A stretch of DNA of 64,000 bases from Bacteroidota bacterium (GCA_027622975.1 JAQBVN010000008.1:31816-95815), one strand, 5' to 3'. Counted from the stretch's first letter, positions 45,842-55,008 are shown. Translations and numbers: made by a program. The notes: a model not told the origin generated them from the sequence alone.

Positions 45842-45940
45842 AGAATGACCACCCAAGCTATGCATTGGGCGGGGCAAACATGGGAACAGAATGACCATCC
45901 ACAACACGTCGAGGTTTTTTTTTTTCGAAAAAAAATGACC
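45842..45940. repeat. Three AGAATGACC-like direct repeats about 45 bp apart
   Basis: AGAATGACC at 45842-45850 and 45888-45896 (both continuing AYCC), and AAAATGACC at 45932-45940. The steps are 46 and 44 bp. They sit upstream of the arginine decarboxylase gene. The third adjoins a palindromic T11-CG-A8 tract (45915-45935). The 296-bp gap 45669-45964 holds no other gene I can support. Confidence 0.55.
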
Positions 45941-45964
45941 CCAACCCTGAGGCGACAGAACGGG

Positions 45965-46471
45965 TCAAACGCCCATCCGCTTGATGTGCCAGGTGACCAC
46001 GGCGCGCGCAACGGGTTGACCCTTGGCATCGGAAACCTCAGAAACCATATCAAACTGGGCCTTGCCATCCAAGTCGAGACCGCGAATCATGTCCTGCTTC
46101 ACCTCCTCTGGGAAGGACGCTGTTGCTTGGCAGTCCATCTCTCCCCTGCGCACGTACGTCACATGCAAATCCGACATGATCAGGCGAAACCCTCCCACGC
46201 CCAACGTGGCGAGAACGCACATGCCGGCAGCATATTCAGAGGCCGTTGCAATGGCGCACGCATGCATGGTGCCCAGATGATTTTTGTTGCGCCGGCGAAA
46301 CGGCAAGGCAATGGTGCAACTGTGATCTGAAAGCGACACCACGCGAAGGCGGTGAGGCCGGTTGAACGGGATGACCTCTTGCAGCAACCGGCTGATCCAT
46401 GTCACCCGGCCAGATTTGGCTGCTTCAATTTGCTTGTTCAGCAAACGGATCGCGGCACTTGTGGGCTTCAT
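45965..46471 (-). CDS. Hotdog-fold protein, DUF4442-like thioesterase
   Basis: 168 aa. FNRPHRLRVVSLSDHSCTIALPFRRRNKNHLGTMHACAIATASEYAAGM is the hotdog core helix with the DUF4442 pattern, and VTYVRRGEMDCQATASFPEE follows. It is probably an acyl-CoA thioesterase-like protein; the substrate is unknown. The ATG at 46471 is chosen over a TTG at 46477. It starts 64 nt after the MazG-like gene and is probably cotranscribed with it. Confidence 0.75.
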   Translation of the reverse strand: MKPTSAAIRLLNKQIEAAKSGRVTWISRLLQEVIPFNRPHRLRVVSLSDHSCTIALPFRRRNKNHLGTMHACAIATASEYAAGMCVLATLGVGGFRLIMSDLHVTYVRRGEMDCQATASFPEEVKQDMIRGLDLDGKAQFDMVSEVSDAKGQPVARAVVTWHIKRMGV

Positions 46472-46535
46472 GGTCAAGGAGGTTCAAATGTTCAGTCCAG
46501 TGGGCTCAGCACCCAACGTGGATCTTGGCATGCAT

Positions 46536-47132
46536 TCACACTTCGGCCCAATCTTCGGCGCGGAGCTCTTGACGAGCCTGTTCTTGACGGGCGTGTTCAG
46601 ACTCCCCACGGCTTTCGACCTCGTGCGGGGTCAACTCCGGCTCTGCCCCCTGTTGGGCCACACTCCAAGACAATTGATCCACAGGAGCATTCAGAGGTCC
46701 TTCTTCAAAGGCTGATTCATGCCATGATTGCGATTGAGCGTGACGCTTCAATATCGAAGCGATGTCCGGACGGAAGTAGTTGGGACCCTTCAAAATCTTG
46801 CCGTCCTCCCGTAGAATCGGTTGTCCGTCTTGTCCGAGTTTGGACATGTTGCTCGCTTGAATTTCTTCAAACACCTTCACAATGACGTCTTGCATGCCAT
46901 GGCGAAGCATGGTGCCAGCCAGGATGTACAACTGATCCCCCAAAGCATCAGCCACTTCCACCACGTTGCCAGACTTCGCTGCATCGAGGTATTCGTCATT
47001 CTCCTCAGCCATGAGGCAATAACGGAGGTCCACTTCTGCAGGGGACAATTGGGCATGGGGTCGGGCGGCGTTGGGCGTGCCAAACGCATCGTGGAAGGCT
47101 GCCACGTGGGAGAGGATGTCGGTGAAACGCAT
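46536..47132 (-). CDS. MazG-like all-alpha NTP pyrophosphohydrolase
   Basis: 198 aa. HVAAFHDAFGTPN and LRYCLMAEENDEYLDAAKSGNVVEVADALGDQLYILAGTMLRHGM carry the metal-binding EExxE...ExxD pattern of all-alpha NTP-PPases (E in EENDEYLD; E and D in VVEVADALGD). ILREDGKILKGPNYFRPDI recalls the phage-type or HisE-like subfamily. The last 60 residues are charged and low-complexity, absent from small family members. It hydrolyses nucleotides to monophosphate plus pyrophosphate; the target is unknown. The start is the ATG before FTDILSHV; more upstream codons are unlikely. Confidence 0.83.
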   Translation of the reverse strand: MRFTDILSHVAAFHDAFGTPNAARPHAQLSPAEVDLRYCLMAEENDEYLDAAKSGNVVEVADALGDQLYILAGTMLRHGMQDVIVKVFEEIQASNMSKLGQDGQPILREDGKILKGPNYFRPDIASILKRHAQSQSWHESAFEEGPLNAPVDQLSWSVAQQGAEPELTPHEVESRGESEHARQEQARQELRAEDWAEV

Positions 47133-47248
47133 GAGTCGGCAAAGTGTGGCGCAAAACCCTGTCGAGCCAAACCCCTGACCCAAAGGTTTCCCACGGGCTA
47201 TTCACACAATTTTGAGAACCCTGTGAGGAGGGGTCGCGGGGCGACCAA

Positions 47249-47256
47249 TATCTTCG
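47249..47256 (+). promoter_or_regulatory. -7-like element TATCTTCG, 6 nt before the moxR start
   Basis: TATCTTCG ends 6 nt before the ATG at 47263 and is the first box ahead of the whole bat operon. Transcription from it would give a leaderless or nearly leaderless mRNA. Confidence 0.42.
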
Positions 47257-47262
47257 CACGTC

Positions 47263-48363
47263 ATGGACGAATTGCAACCCTCAGAACTCGGGACTGCCGG
47301 ACAAGAACGTTGGGAAGGAACGGCCCTTTCAAACGAACCAGCAGTTCATGCCGCGCCTGACAATGCATCGGGAGCACCTGACATTCAATCCCTCAATGCC
47401 CAGATTGCTCAGAAAAGCCATTGGGTGGACCTCATCCGAACCGAACTGGCCCGCACGATTGTAGGACAAACCGACATGGTCGACAAGTTGCTCATTGGCC
47501 TGCTTGCCAATGGCCACGTCTTGTTGGAGGGCGTTCCTGGTTTGGCCAAAACCCTGGCCATTCGCAGCTTAAGCGACGCTGTCGCAGGAGAATTCAGCCG
47601 GGTTCAATTCACCCCAGACCTGCTGCCTGCTGACGTCGTAGGTACGCTGATTTACAACCAAAAGCAGGAGCAATTCTCTGTCAGGAAGGGTCCTGTGTTC
47701 GCCAATTTCGTGTTGGCAGATGAAATCAACCGAGCTCCCGCCAAAGTTCAAAGCGCCCTGCTCGAAGCCATGCAAGAGCGCCAGGTCACCATTGGCGGCG
47801 AAAGCCATGCCCTACCTGAGCCGTTTTTGGTCTTGGCAACGCAGAATCCTGTCGAACAGGAAGGAACTTATCCCCTGCCTGAAGCGCAAGTGGACCGTTT
47901 TCTGCTCAAAGTCGTCATTGGGTACCCCTCGAAGTCGGATGAACAAGCCATTGTGAGGGCCAACCTGCAAGAAGGTGGACTGCCCAAACCCCAACAAGTG
48001 GTCAGCAAGCAAGACATCGTGGAAGCGCGAAAGCTCGTTCGGTCCATCTACATGGATGAAAAGATTGAGCGCTACATCGTCGACTTGGTGTTTGCCACGC
48101 GGAACCCGGAAGATTGTGGGCTCGGACATCTGAAAAACCTCATTTCCTTCGGGGCCTCTCCCCGGGCAAGCATCGGATTGGGCATCGCCTCCAAGGCTCA
48201 GGCCTTCTTGAAGCATCGCGGATTTGTCACGCCCGAAGATGTCCGGGCGGTGGCGATGGATGTGATGCGACATCGCATCGGAACAACCTTCGAAGCTGAG
48301 GCTGAAAACATCACGGCCGCTCAGATTCTCACCGAATTGATGGATCACGTCGAAGTGCCTTGA
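47263..48363 (+). CDS. MoxR-family AAA+ ATPase
   Basis: 366 aa. After a variable 55-residue N-terminus comes the AAA_3 core: Walker A GVPGLAKT (90-97), Walker B LADEINRAPAKVQSALLEAMQERQ, sensor 1 ATQNPVEQEGTYPLPEAQVDRF, and the C-terminal lid. MoxR ATPases act as chaperones for VWA-domain complexes; the partners here are the VWA proteins encoded downstream. It is the first gene of the operon, 6 nt before the DUF58 gene. Confidence 0.95.
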   Translation: MDELQPSELGTAGQERWEGTALSNEPAVHAAPDNASGAPDIQSLNAQIAQKSHWVDLIRTELARTIVGQTDMVDKLLIGLLANGHVLLEGVPGLAKTLAIRSLSDAVAGEFSRVQFTPDLLPADVVGTLIYNQKQEQFSVRKGPVFANFVLADEINRAPAKVQSALLEAMQERQVTIGGESHALPEPFLVLATQNPVEQEGTYPLPEAQVDRFLLKVVIGYPSKSDEQAIVRANLQEGGLPKPQQVVSKQDIVEARKLVRSIYMDEKIERYIVDLVFATRNPEDCGLGHLKNLISFGASPRASIGLGIASKAQAFLKHRGFVTPEDVRAVAMDVMRHRIGTTFEAEAENITAAQILTELMDHVEVP

Positions 48364-48369
48364 CAGGTC

Positions 48370-49248
48370 ATGGACGCTGCTGAGTTGCTGAAAAGAGTGC
48401 GCCGGGTAGAAATCACCTCCCGGGGATTGAGCGATCGCATTTTTGCGGGAGAATACCACAGTGCCTTCAAGGGTCGAGGCATGGCATTCAGTGAAAACAG
48501 AGAGTACCAAGCCGGTGATGAGGTGCGAACCATCGATTGGAACGTCACAGCGCGCACGGGAACCCCGCACGTGAAGGTGTTTGAGGAAGAGCGGGAATTG
48601 ACGGTGTTCCTCCTGATAGACATCAGTGCTTCCATCCAAGGCGGCACCCAAGAGCGGACCATGATGGATCTGGCCACGGAGGTGGCCGCCGTCCTGTCAT
48701 TCAGCGCGATGGGAAACAACGACAAGGTTGGGGCTATCCTGTTCACAGACAGGATTGAAAAGTTCATTCCCCCAGCCAAAGGCAAGTCACACACGTTGAG
48801 AATTGTGCGAGACATGCTCGATTGCACACCCGAAGGAAAGGGCAGTGACTTGGGGAAAGCCCTGGGGCATTTCACCACAGCCCTTCGCAAGCGAACCGTG
48901 GCTTTTGTCTTGTCCGATTTCAAACATGTTGATGAGGCCGGCGAACTCGAGGTTTTGCTCAAACGAACACGTCGCAAACATGATTTGGTGGCGCTTCACA
49001 TGACAGATCCCCTGGATTTGACGCTTCCTCGTTTGGGTTGGATCCGCTGGAAAGATCCTGAATCTGGCCAAATGCGATGGCTCAGGACTGGGTCCTCCAA
49101 GGTGCGACAGGCATGGCGAGCACGTGGCGAATCCCACCATCAATCCGTGGCTCGCATGATGGCACGTGCTGGTGTGGACCACGTCGCACTTTCCACCGCA
49201 GGATCGTTTGTACAACCCCTTTTGAGGCTTTTCCATGAACGGGGATAA
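48370..49248 (+). CDS. DUF58 domain protein with VWA-like core
   Basis: 292 aa. ITSRGLSDRIFAGEYHSAFKGRGMAFSENREYQAGDEVRTIDWNVTARTG is the DUF58 signature, and a MIDAS-like DISAS (D84) follows in VFLLIDISASIQGG. FVLSDFKHVDEAGELEVL continues the VWA fold. It is a cytoplasmic or membrane-peripheral partner of MoxR. Its stop overlaps the next start by 14 nt. Confidence 0.92.
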   Translation: MDAAELLKRVRRVEITSRGLSDRIFAGEYHSAFKGRGMAFSENREYQAGDEVRTIDWNVTARTGTPHVKVFEEERELTVFLLIDISASIQGGTQERTMMDLATEVAAVLSFSAMGNNDKVGAILFTDRIEKFIPPAKGKSHTLRIVRDMLDCTPEGKGSDLGKALGHFTTALRKRTVAFVLSDFKHVDEAGELEVLLKRTRRKHDLVALHMTDPLDLTLPRLGWIRWKDPESGQMRWLRTGSSKVRQAWRARGESHHQSVARMMARAGVDHVALSTAGSFVQPLLRLFHERG

Positions 49249-50209
49249 TCACAAGAACCAACAGAATTGCCACTGGCCAATTCATCAGCCGAGGACAATT
49301 GCTTGGGTGGTCGCCTTGTGGTTGGGAGGATGGTTTCCTTCGCATGGACAAATCGAGCTTACCATGGACAAATCGTCCTTGCAATGGGGTGAACGCGCCA
49401 CATTGTGCGCCACGTGGACGACCGAAGCTAGCGCGCTTGGATTGGATTCAATTTGGTGGCCGGCCTGGCAAGACACCACCGCGGGAGGCCTTGAAATCCT
49501 CGAGGACCTGCCTTCCGACACACTCCCAGCGCCCGTGGATGAAAACGCAGACATTCAACTCCAAAAATGCTGGGTGGTCACGAGTTGGGACTCCGGCTTT
49601 GTGGTGGTGCCTCCCCTGGCTGTTGGCAATCAAGTTTCCAACGCGCTGATGGTCGACGTGCTCACACCCGCTTTGTCCGATGATGCCTCTCCAGCTCCTC
49701 CCATGGACATTGTGGCCTTCGAACAATCGCTGTGGGATCGAGTGCGTGCTGCCATACCCTGGCTATTGGCCTTGGCAGGCCTCGCCCTGCTGGGTTGGTT
49801 GGTGAAGCACTTTGGACGGGTAACGACCAGGGTTTCGCGCGACGAAGACCATTCACCCCCACCCCGTCCACCCCACGAGATCGCCTTGGGCATTCTCAAC
49901 CGGTTGCTCGCAGAAGAGGCTTGGTTGAAGGGACGTGCCAAAGACGTTCACGTCGAGGCGGGTCTTGCCGTAAGGCACTACCTCGAAGGACGTTTTGGCA
50001 TGCCTGCCGCCGAAAAAACGACAGGTGAGGTTCGCGCCATGATGAAGGGATCCGAAGTTCCCACCGCCTGGCAAAGTCGTTTGTTAGACATCATGGACAC
50101 AGCCGATCAAGTGAAATTTGCCAAGGCCGAATTGCCGGCCCTGACCCACCAAAGCTTGCTGAAGGCCTACATCTCCTTTGTTGAAACCACATCCCCCGAA
50201 GTGCCATGA
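49235..50209 (+). CDS. Bat operon membrane protein between DUF58 and BatA (DUF4381-like)
   Basis: 324 aa. A signal peptide (TIAWVVALWLGGWFPSHGQ) leads into a periplasmic beta-rich part (about 40-165). One transmembrane helix (IPWLLALAGLALLGWLVKHF) and a cytoplasmic tail with helical repeats (GILNRLLAEEAWLKGRAKDVHVEAGLAVRHYLEGRFGM) follow. The C-terminal tail resembles the cytoplasmic tail of BatD. It occupies the slot where most Bacteroidota bat operons have a poorly named protein; its function is unknown. It overlaps batA by 4 nt (ATGA). Confidence 0.75.
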   Translation: MNGDNHKNQQNCHWPIHQPRTIAWVVALWLGGWFPSHGQIELTMDKSSLQWGERATLCATWTTEASALGLDSIWWPAWQDTTAGGLEILEDLPSDTLPAPVDENADIQLQKCWVVTSWDSGFVVVPPLAVGNQVSNALMVDVLTPALSDDASPAPPMDIVAFEQSLWDRVRAAIPWLLALAGLALLGWLVKHFGRVTTRVSRDEDHSPPPRPPHEIALGILNRLLAEEAWLKGRAKDVHVEAGLAVRHYLEGRFGMPAAEKTTGEVRAMMKGSEVPTAWQSRLLDIMDTADQVKFAKAELPALTHQSLLKAYISFVETTSPEVP

Positions 50210-51300
50210 ATGCGTGGATGAGACGATTGGGAAAAGCCTCCATTCACGGAGTGGTTGGTGGCGCAGTGGCGTTGGCTGCAGTCATGACCTTGGGCGATGC
50301 AGAATGGAATTCGGCGTGGGGATGGTTGGGCGTAGCCGTGGGGGTGTTGCATCTTCTGATTACGGTGAGTGAATGGTCAGCGTTTGCACCCATCCCCTTG
50401 CAATGGGGATCCCCTCGGCTTGAAGGGCATCAAGCGCATGCCTCGTCCTCGTGGGAATGGGTCATGGCCATACCCTCTTGGCTCCGGACCTTGGCCATCA
50501 GCGCGTTGACTGTGGCATTGTTCCGTCCACAAACCGCCTCAACGGTAGAAAACATGACCCGAGAGGGCATAGATTTGATCATGACCATGGACCTGAGTGC
50601 TTCCATGCTCAGCAAAGACTTCAAACCCAACCGGCTCGAAAGCGCCAAAGAGGTGGCCACGGAATTTGTGGACAACCGTCCGTTTGACCGAATCGGCGTG
50701 GTGGCCTACGAAGGTGAAGCATTCACGCAGGTGCCGCTCACGACGGACCATGTGGTCGTAAAAAACGGTCTGTCCAACCTCAACACAGGCATGCTCCAAG
50801 GAGGAACGGCCATCGGAAGTGGCCTGGCCGTGGCTGTCAACCGGTTGCGCGAATCGGACGGGATTTCCAAGGTGATCGTTCTGTTGACCGATGGCGAGAA
50901 CAACGCAGGCCAAATCGAACCGCTCGACGCCGCCCAATTGGCCCAACTCAACAACATCCGGGTCTACACCATTGGCGTTGGAAGCATTGGCAAGGCCAAG
51001 AGCCCCGTCGCCATTCTTCCCAACGGCTCGTACAAATACGATTGGGTGGACGTTCGGATTGATGAGGACGTGTTGAAAGGCATTGCCGAGCGAACAGGAG
51101 GTCGATATTTTCGAGCCACTTCGGAGGACAAACTCAAAGAAATTTACCGAGAGATTGACATGCTAGAACGGACCAAGTTCAATGTGCTCCGATACCAGCG
51201 AAAGACAGAGGCCTCGGCCCCATGGATTCTGATGGCTGTCTTGGCTTTGGCTTTGGAATTTGTGTTGCGAACCACCGTACTTCAAACCCTCGACGCATGA
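50206..51300 (+). CDS. batA: BatA, VWA-domain membrane protein
   Basis: 364 aa. The N-terminal region has membrane helices (GAVALAAVMTLG; GVAVGVLHLLITV; LRTLAISALTVALF). The VWA domain (about 120-320) has the MIDAS DLSAS at 129-133 and FDRIGVVAYEGEAFTQVPLT, then VLLTDGENNAG. The C-terminal hydrophobic helix (ILMAVLALALEFVLR) re-enters the membrane. In Bacteroides the Bat proteins were linked to oxygen tolerance. The start overlaps the previous stop (ATGA), as does its stop with the next gene. Confidence 0.92.
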   Translation: MNAWMRRLGKASIHGVVGGAVALAAVMTLGDAEWNSAWGWLGVAVGVLHLLITVSEWSAFAPIPLQWGSPRLEGHQAHASSSWEWVMAIPSWLRTLAISALTVALFRPQTASTVENMTREGIDLIMTMDLSASMLSKDFKPNRLESAKEVATEFVDNRPFDRIGVVAYEGEAFTQVPLTTDHVVVKNGLSNLNTGMLQGGTAIGSGLAVAVNRLRESDGISKVIVLLTDGENNAGQIEPLDAAQLAQLNNIRVYTIGVGSIGKAKSPVAILPNGSYKYDWVDVRIDEDVLKGIAERTGGRYFRATSEDKLKEIYREIDMLERTKFNVLRYQRKTEASAPWILMAVLALALEFVLRTTVLQTLDA

Positions 51301-53234
51301 ACCGATCCATCCGCCCTGTCGTGGTGACGTTGTTGTTCGCCGAATTGATGTTCTGGGTAATCACTCTGGGGGGCTGGTCTTTGGCTGTGTCCATGGTGCC
51401 GAGTCTGACGCTGCATCGCTGGGACATGTGGCCCCTTCTTTTGGCCACTGGGTTGCCCACCTTCGCAATGGTGACATTCATGCGCTGGCGCCATCGGGCG
51501 ATTGCTCATCTGGCCGACAACGAGCGATTGCCCTCTGTGTTTTCAACGTATCGCTTGTTCCGACCCGCCTGGCGATTCTTGCTTTGGCGCTGGGCACTGG
51601 GCGCAGCAGTCATCGGTTGGTTGGATCCCAAAATGGGAAGCCGTCTTCAAGACGTCGAGTCCGAAGGGGTGGATGTGATGGTGGCCTTGGATGTGAGCAA
51701 CAGCATGCTCGCAGAAGATGTCGGCATGCCGCGGCTTGACTTGGCCAAACGCGGCATTGAACGCCTCATTTCTGCCTCCACAGGAGACCGAATTGGATTG
51801 GTGGTCTTTGCCGGGAGTGCCTATGTTCAATGCCCCTTGACAACAGATGTGGAAGCACTTAAACTCTTCCTCGGAACGGTCAACACCAACATGGTTCCTA
51901 CCCAAGGTACTGCTGTGGGGACGGCCATTGATTTGTGCTTGGCGAGCTTTGATGAACTCAGCGAAGCGTCCAAAATGATTGTGGTCCTCACCGATGGAGA
52001 AAACCATGAGGACGACGTGGTGGCAGCTGCTACTTCAGCCCATGAACTGGGCGCGAGCGTTCACTTTTGGGGGATCGGAAGCCCCGATGGCGCCCCAATT
52101 CCCACACTCGATCGTCGGGGCAAACCCTCAGGATTTCGGAATGACAGCGATGGAAACCCCGTGGTATCGAGACTCGACGAAGCCACACTGCTCCAAGCGA
52201 CCCAAGCGGGTGGCGGCACCTATGTTCGCGCGACTCGGGGTCTTGTCGACCTCTCCCCCTTCCTTCAATTCAAGGAGGACAGCCAGCAAGCGGCCATCAC
52301 AACGGTGAGCTACGTCGATTACGAACACCACCTCATGCCGTGGCTTGTTGCATGCATGTTGTTGCTCCTCCTGGAAACCATCATCCCCAAGGGCCGATTG
52401 TTTGGGCGCAAGGCAGGGTTGGTTGTGGGTTGCTGGATCTGGTTGGTCCCCATGCAAGCCCAAACCGATGCCCGAACTTCGCTGATCGAAGGAACCAATG
52501 CCTTTCGGGAAGGAGATTTTCAAAGGGCCGGCGAGGCGTTTGGCCAAGCCATTCCAACCGATCCGCTCATGCGTGCCCAAGCGGTCTACAACGAGGGCTC
52601 TTCGCTTCTCATGAATCAACAACCGGAAGAGGCGAGTGCCGCACTTGAAGAAGCGCTTGCACTCACCAACGATCCCACGCTCCGGGCGCAAATCCACCAC
52701 AATGCGGCTGTGAATGCATTGTTGCAACAAGACGCACAACGGGCCATTGAGCATGCGAAATCAAGCTTGCGACTCAACCCCAACAACGACGGTGCGAGAC
52801 ACAATTTGGCCCTGGCGCATCGAATGCAGCAGCAGCAGCAGCAGCAAGACCAACAACAGCAAGACCAAGAGCAGCAAGACCAGCAGCAGCAGCAGCAGCA
52901 ACAAGACCAGCAGCAACAAGACCAGCAGCAACAAGACCAGCAGCAACAAAACCCGCAAAACGGCGATTCAGAAGAGGGAGATTCCGACAAGGAACACCAG
53001 GGTTCTGATGACAATCCCGACGCAGGAAACGAAGATCGTCCCGACGAATCCGCCGGTGGCGATTCGCAGGATCAACCCTCAGCCCAAGGCGAGCCGCGCG
53101 AAGGTCAAATCAGCCGGGCAGACATGGAACGAATCTTGGAAAGTTTGGCGCGGCAGGAAGCTGAAGTTCAAGCGAAATTGCAGGCTGCGAAGGCCCAACA
53201 AGGCAAAGCCAAACGGATAGAAAAAGACTGGTGA
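51297..53234 (+). CDS. BatB-BatC fusion: VWA domain plus TPR and Gln-rich tail
   Basis: 645 aa. Residues 1-110 hold membrane helices. The VWA domain (about 125-320) has MIDAS D132-V-S-N-S136 in VALDVSNSMLAED. A transmembrane helix (347-363) is followed by a second hydrophobic stretch ending VPMQAQTDA (372-390), which looks like an old BatC signal peptide. TPR units (395-505; GTNAFREGDFQRAGEAFGQAIP, YNEGSSLLMNQQPEEASAAL) follow, then a Gln/Asp-rich linker (511-555), an acidic stretch and a charged C-terminal helix. In other Bacteroidota BatB and BatC are separate proteins. The start ATG overlaps the batA stop. There is no internal stop or frameshift. Confidence 0.9.
   Translation: MNRSIRPVVVTLLFAELMFWVITLGGWSLAVSMVPSLTLHRWDMWPLLLATGLPTFAMVTFMRWRHRAIAHLADNERLPSVFSTYRLFRPAWRFLLWRWALGAAVIGWLDPKMGSRLQDVESEGVDVMVALDVSNSMLAEDVGMPRLDLAKRGIERLISASTGDRIGLVVFAGSAYVQCPLTTDVEALKLFLGTVNTNMVPTQGTAVGTAIDLCLASFDELSEASKMIVVLTDGENHEDDVVAAATSAHELGASVHFWGIGSPDGAPIPTLDRRGKPSGFRNDSDGNPVVSRLDEATLLQATQAGGGTYVRATRGLVDLSPFLQFKEDSQQAAITTVSYVDYEHHLMPWLVACMLLLLLETIIPKGRLFGRKAGLVVGCWIWLVPMQAQTDARTSLIEGTNAFREGDFQRAGEAFGQAIPTDPLMRAQAVYNEGSSLLMNQQPEEASAALEEALALTNDPTLRAQIHHNAAVNALLQQDAQRAIEHAKSSLRLNPNNDGARHNLALAHRMQQQQQQQDQQQQDQEQQDQQQQQQQQDQQQQDQQQQDQQQQNPQNGDSEEGDSDKEHQGSDDNPDAGNEDRPDESAGGDSQDQPSAQGEPREGQISRADMERILESLARQEAEVQAKLQAAKAQQGKAKRIEKDW
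52826..52956 (+). repeat. CAG/CAA/GAC codon repeat in the batB-C fusion
   Basis: Runs of CAG and CAA with interspersed GAC encode QQQQD-type units. Later copies repeat a 15-nt CAACAAGACCAGCAG period. It is coding, in frame, and prone to slippage. The Gln-rich tail follows the last TPR. Confidence 0.8.
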
Positions 53235-53235
53235 C

Positions 53236-55008
53236 ATGAACATTGGACTTGATTGGATGGCATGGCCCAAAACTTCACAGGGGATGATGATTCTCTGTGC
53301 CTTGACCTGGCTTGGCATGTCCCCCACCGTGCCCGTGCTGGGACAGAACAATGCGGGCGTTGAATTGACCGTGAGTCGAACCGACATGGCTGTGGGTCAA
53401 TCGGTGAAATTGAGTTTGACCTTTGTCAATTGCAAGCCCACCAAACTTGTGCCTCCAGACATTGAAGGTTTGGAGTTCAGAATGGGTCCCAGCACCTCGA
53501 CCAGCACCCAGTGGGTCAATGGCGTCACGACGTCTGAACAGCGTTACACGTATGATTACATCGCTCGCAAGGAGGGAGAAATCAAGATTCCAGGGCAGAT
53601 TTGGGAGACCACCCAAGGTTCATTGAAAACCGAAGCAGTCCGAATTCTGGTGTCCCCATCAAACCAGAATCTCGCCCCAACGGCCCCTCCACAAGGCAAG
53701 AGTTCGACTCAAGTCAATCAAGACTTGATGACCATCATCGAACCCTCCAAGCGCAATGTGTACTTGGGGGAACCCTTGGTCATTTCGTACAAGATTTACA
53801 ACCGATACAATGGGCTGGATGTCCGTGAATATGACATTCCTGAATTGGAGGGGTTCTGGAAGGAAACCATCGAAGATCCCGAACCGCGTTGGGTGCCTGA
53901 ATTGATCAATGGCAAGCGCTACAATGTCGCCACAGTCCGTCGCATCGTGGCCTTCCCACAACAAACGGGCACCTTTGTCATGGACGGCTTTTCCCTGAAA
54001 GGATCCATGCGCATCAATTTCTTTGAGGGGCGGGAAATGAACGCCACCTGCGAACCCGTGACTGTCCAGGTCATGCCTCTTCCTGAGGTGGCACCGCCAT
54101 CCTCACTCGGAACTTTCAACAGGCTCAGTGTTCAGCAAGCATTGTCTGCCGATTCTGTGGGGTCACACGAAGCAGTCACACTTGAGGTTTCTTACCGCGG
54201 GGCAGGAAATTTGAAATTCATCCAAGAACCAACCTTGGCCTGGCCTACAGAGTTTGAAGTGTTTGACTCGGAAGTCACCGACAACATTTCAATCACGGAA
54301 AAAGGAGAAACGGGCACACGCACCTTTCGGTTTGTTGCCATCCCTCGATCCCCAGGCACATACACCCTGCCCGCTCTCAACGCCACATACTTCGACCCAT
54401 TGACTGGCTCGCATGTCACAAGCGAAGCACCGGCATTGGCTCTGAACGTGGGAAGAGATGGGCGCGAAGGCACGCAAGCCATGACCTACACCCACCAACA
54501 GAATGTCCAAATGTTGAACCAAGACATCCGACACATTGCTTTGGCACCTTCCTTCTTCATACCACGTGGGGAGGTTCCTTGGATGTCGGGTGCAGTCATG
54601 GTCATCTTTTCACTCGGTCCAGTGGCTTTTGGTTTGGGTGCTTGGCGTCGCAAAACGCGCCGCGCAGAAGATCGCGATCGCATTGGCACCCGCAAAAAGC
54701 GCGCCCACCGCGCCCTGCTCACTGCCCTGGGGGCTTCAGAAAAGTCGGGAACACTCGATGCTTCCGCTGTAGGAGATGCCTTGGAGCAATACCTCATGGC
54801 CAAACTTGGATGGGAGCGATCTGCCATGCAGCGCAACGCGGTGATGGCAGCCCTTCAATCCAAGGTGCCGCACCTTCAACCTGCATGGCTCGACCTATGG
54901 ACGGCTTGCGACCTGGCGAGGTACGGAGGTACACATGCGCAAGATTCCGCCTTGGCTGAACGGCTGAAGAACCTCGCTGAACAAACTGAAAACGCATGGA
55001 AAGGATGA
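53236..55008 (+). CDS. batD: BatD family protein
   Basis: 590 aa. A signal peptide (MMILCALTWLGMSPTVPVLGQ) leads into large beta-rich domains (VELTVSRTDMAVGQSVKLSLTF, KRNVYLGEPLVISYKIYNRYNG, VTLEVSYRGAGNLKFI). A transmembrane helix (about 455-475, WMSGAVMVIFSLGPVAFGLGAW) and a cytoplasmic helical tail follow (LGASEKSGTLDASAVGDALEQYLMAKLGW). This matches the 'BatD protein' pattern. It probably contributes a periplasmic partner of the VWA complex. It begins 1 nt after the fusion's stop and overlaps batE by 13 nt. Confidence 0.92.
   Translation: MNIGLDWMAWPKTSQGMMILCALTWLGMSPTVPVLGQNNAGVELTVSRTDMAVGQSVKLSLTFVNCKPTKLVPPDIEGLEFRMGPSTSTSTQWVNGVTTSEQRYTYDYIARKEGEIKIPGQIWETTQGSLKTEAVRILVSPSNQNLAPTAPPQGKSSTQVNQDLMTIIEPSKRNVYLGEPLVISYKIYNRYNGLDVREYDIPELEGFWKETIEDPEPRWVPELINGKRYNVATVRRIVAFPQQTGTFVMDGFSLKGSMRINFFEGREMNATCEPVTVQVMPLPEVAPPSSLGTFNRLSVQQALSADSVGSHEAVTLEVSYRGAGNLKFIQEPTLAWPTEFEVFDSEVTDNISITEKGETGTRTFRFVAIPRSPGTYTLPALNATYFDPLTGSHVTSEAPALALNVGRDGREGTQAMTYTHQQNVQMLNQDIRHIALAPSFFIPRGEVPWMSGAVMVIFSLGPVAFGLGAWRRKTRRAEDRDRIGTRKKRAHRALLTALGASEKSGTLDASAVGDALEQYLMAKLGWERSAMQRNAVMAALQSKVPHLQPAWLDLWTACDLARYGGTHAQDSALAERLKNLAEQTENAWKG

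Noticed and set aside
45700..46068. Open frame of 122 codons on the minus strand spanning the gap before arginine decarboxylase
   Set aside because: It overlaps the hotdog-protein gene, lacks a recognisable domain, and its sequence reads as non-coding around the T/A palindrome.
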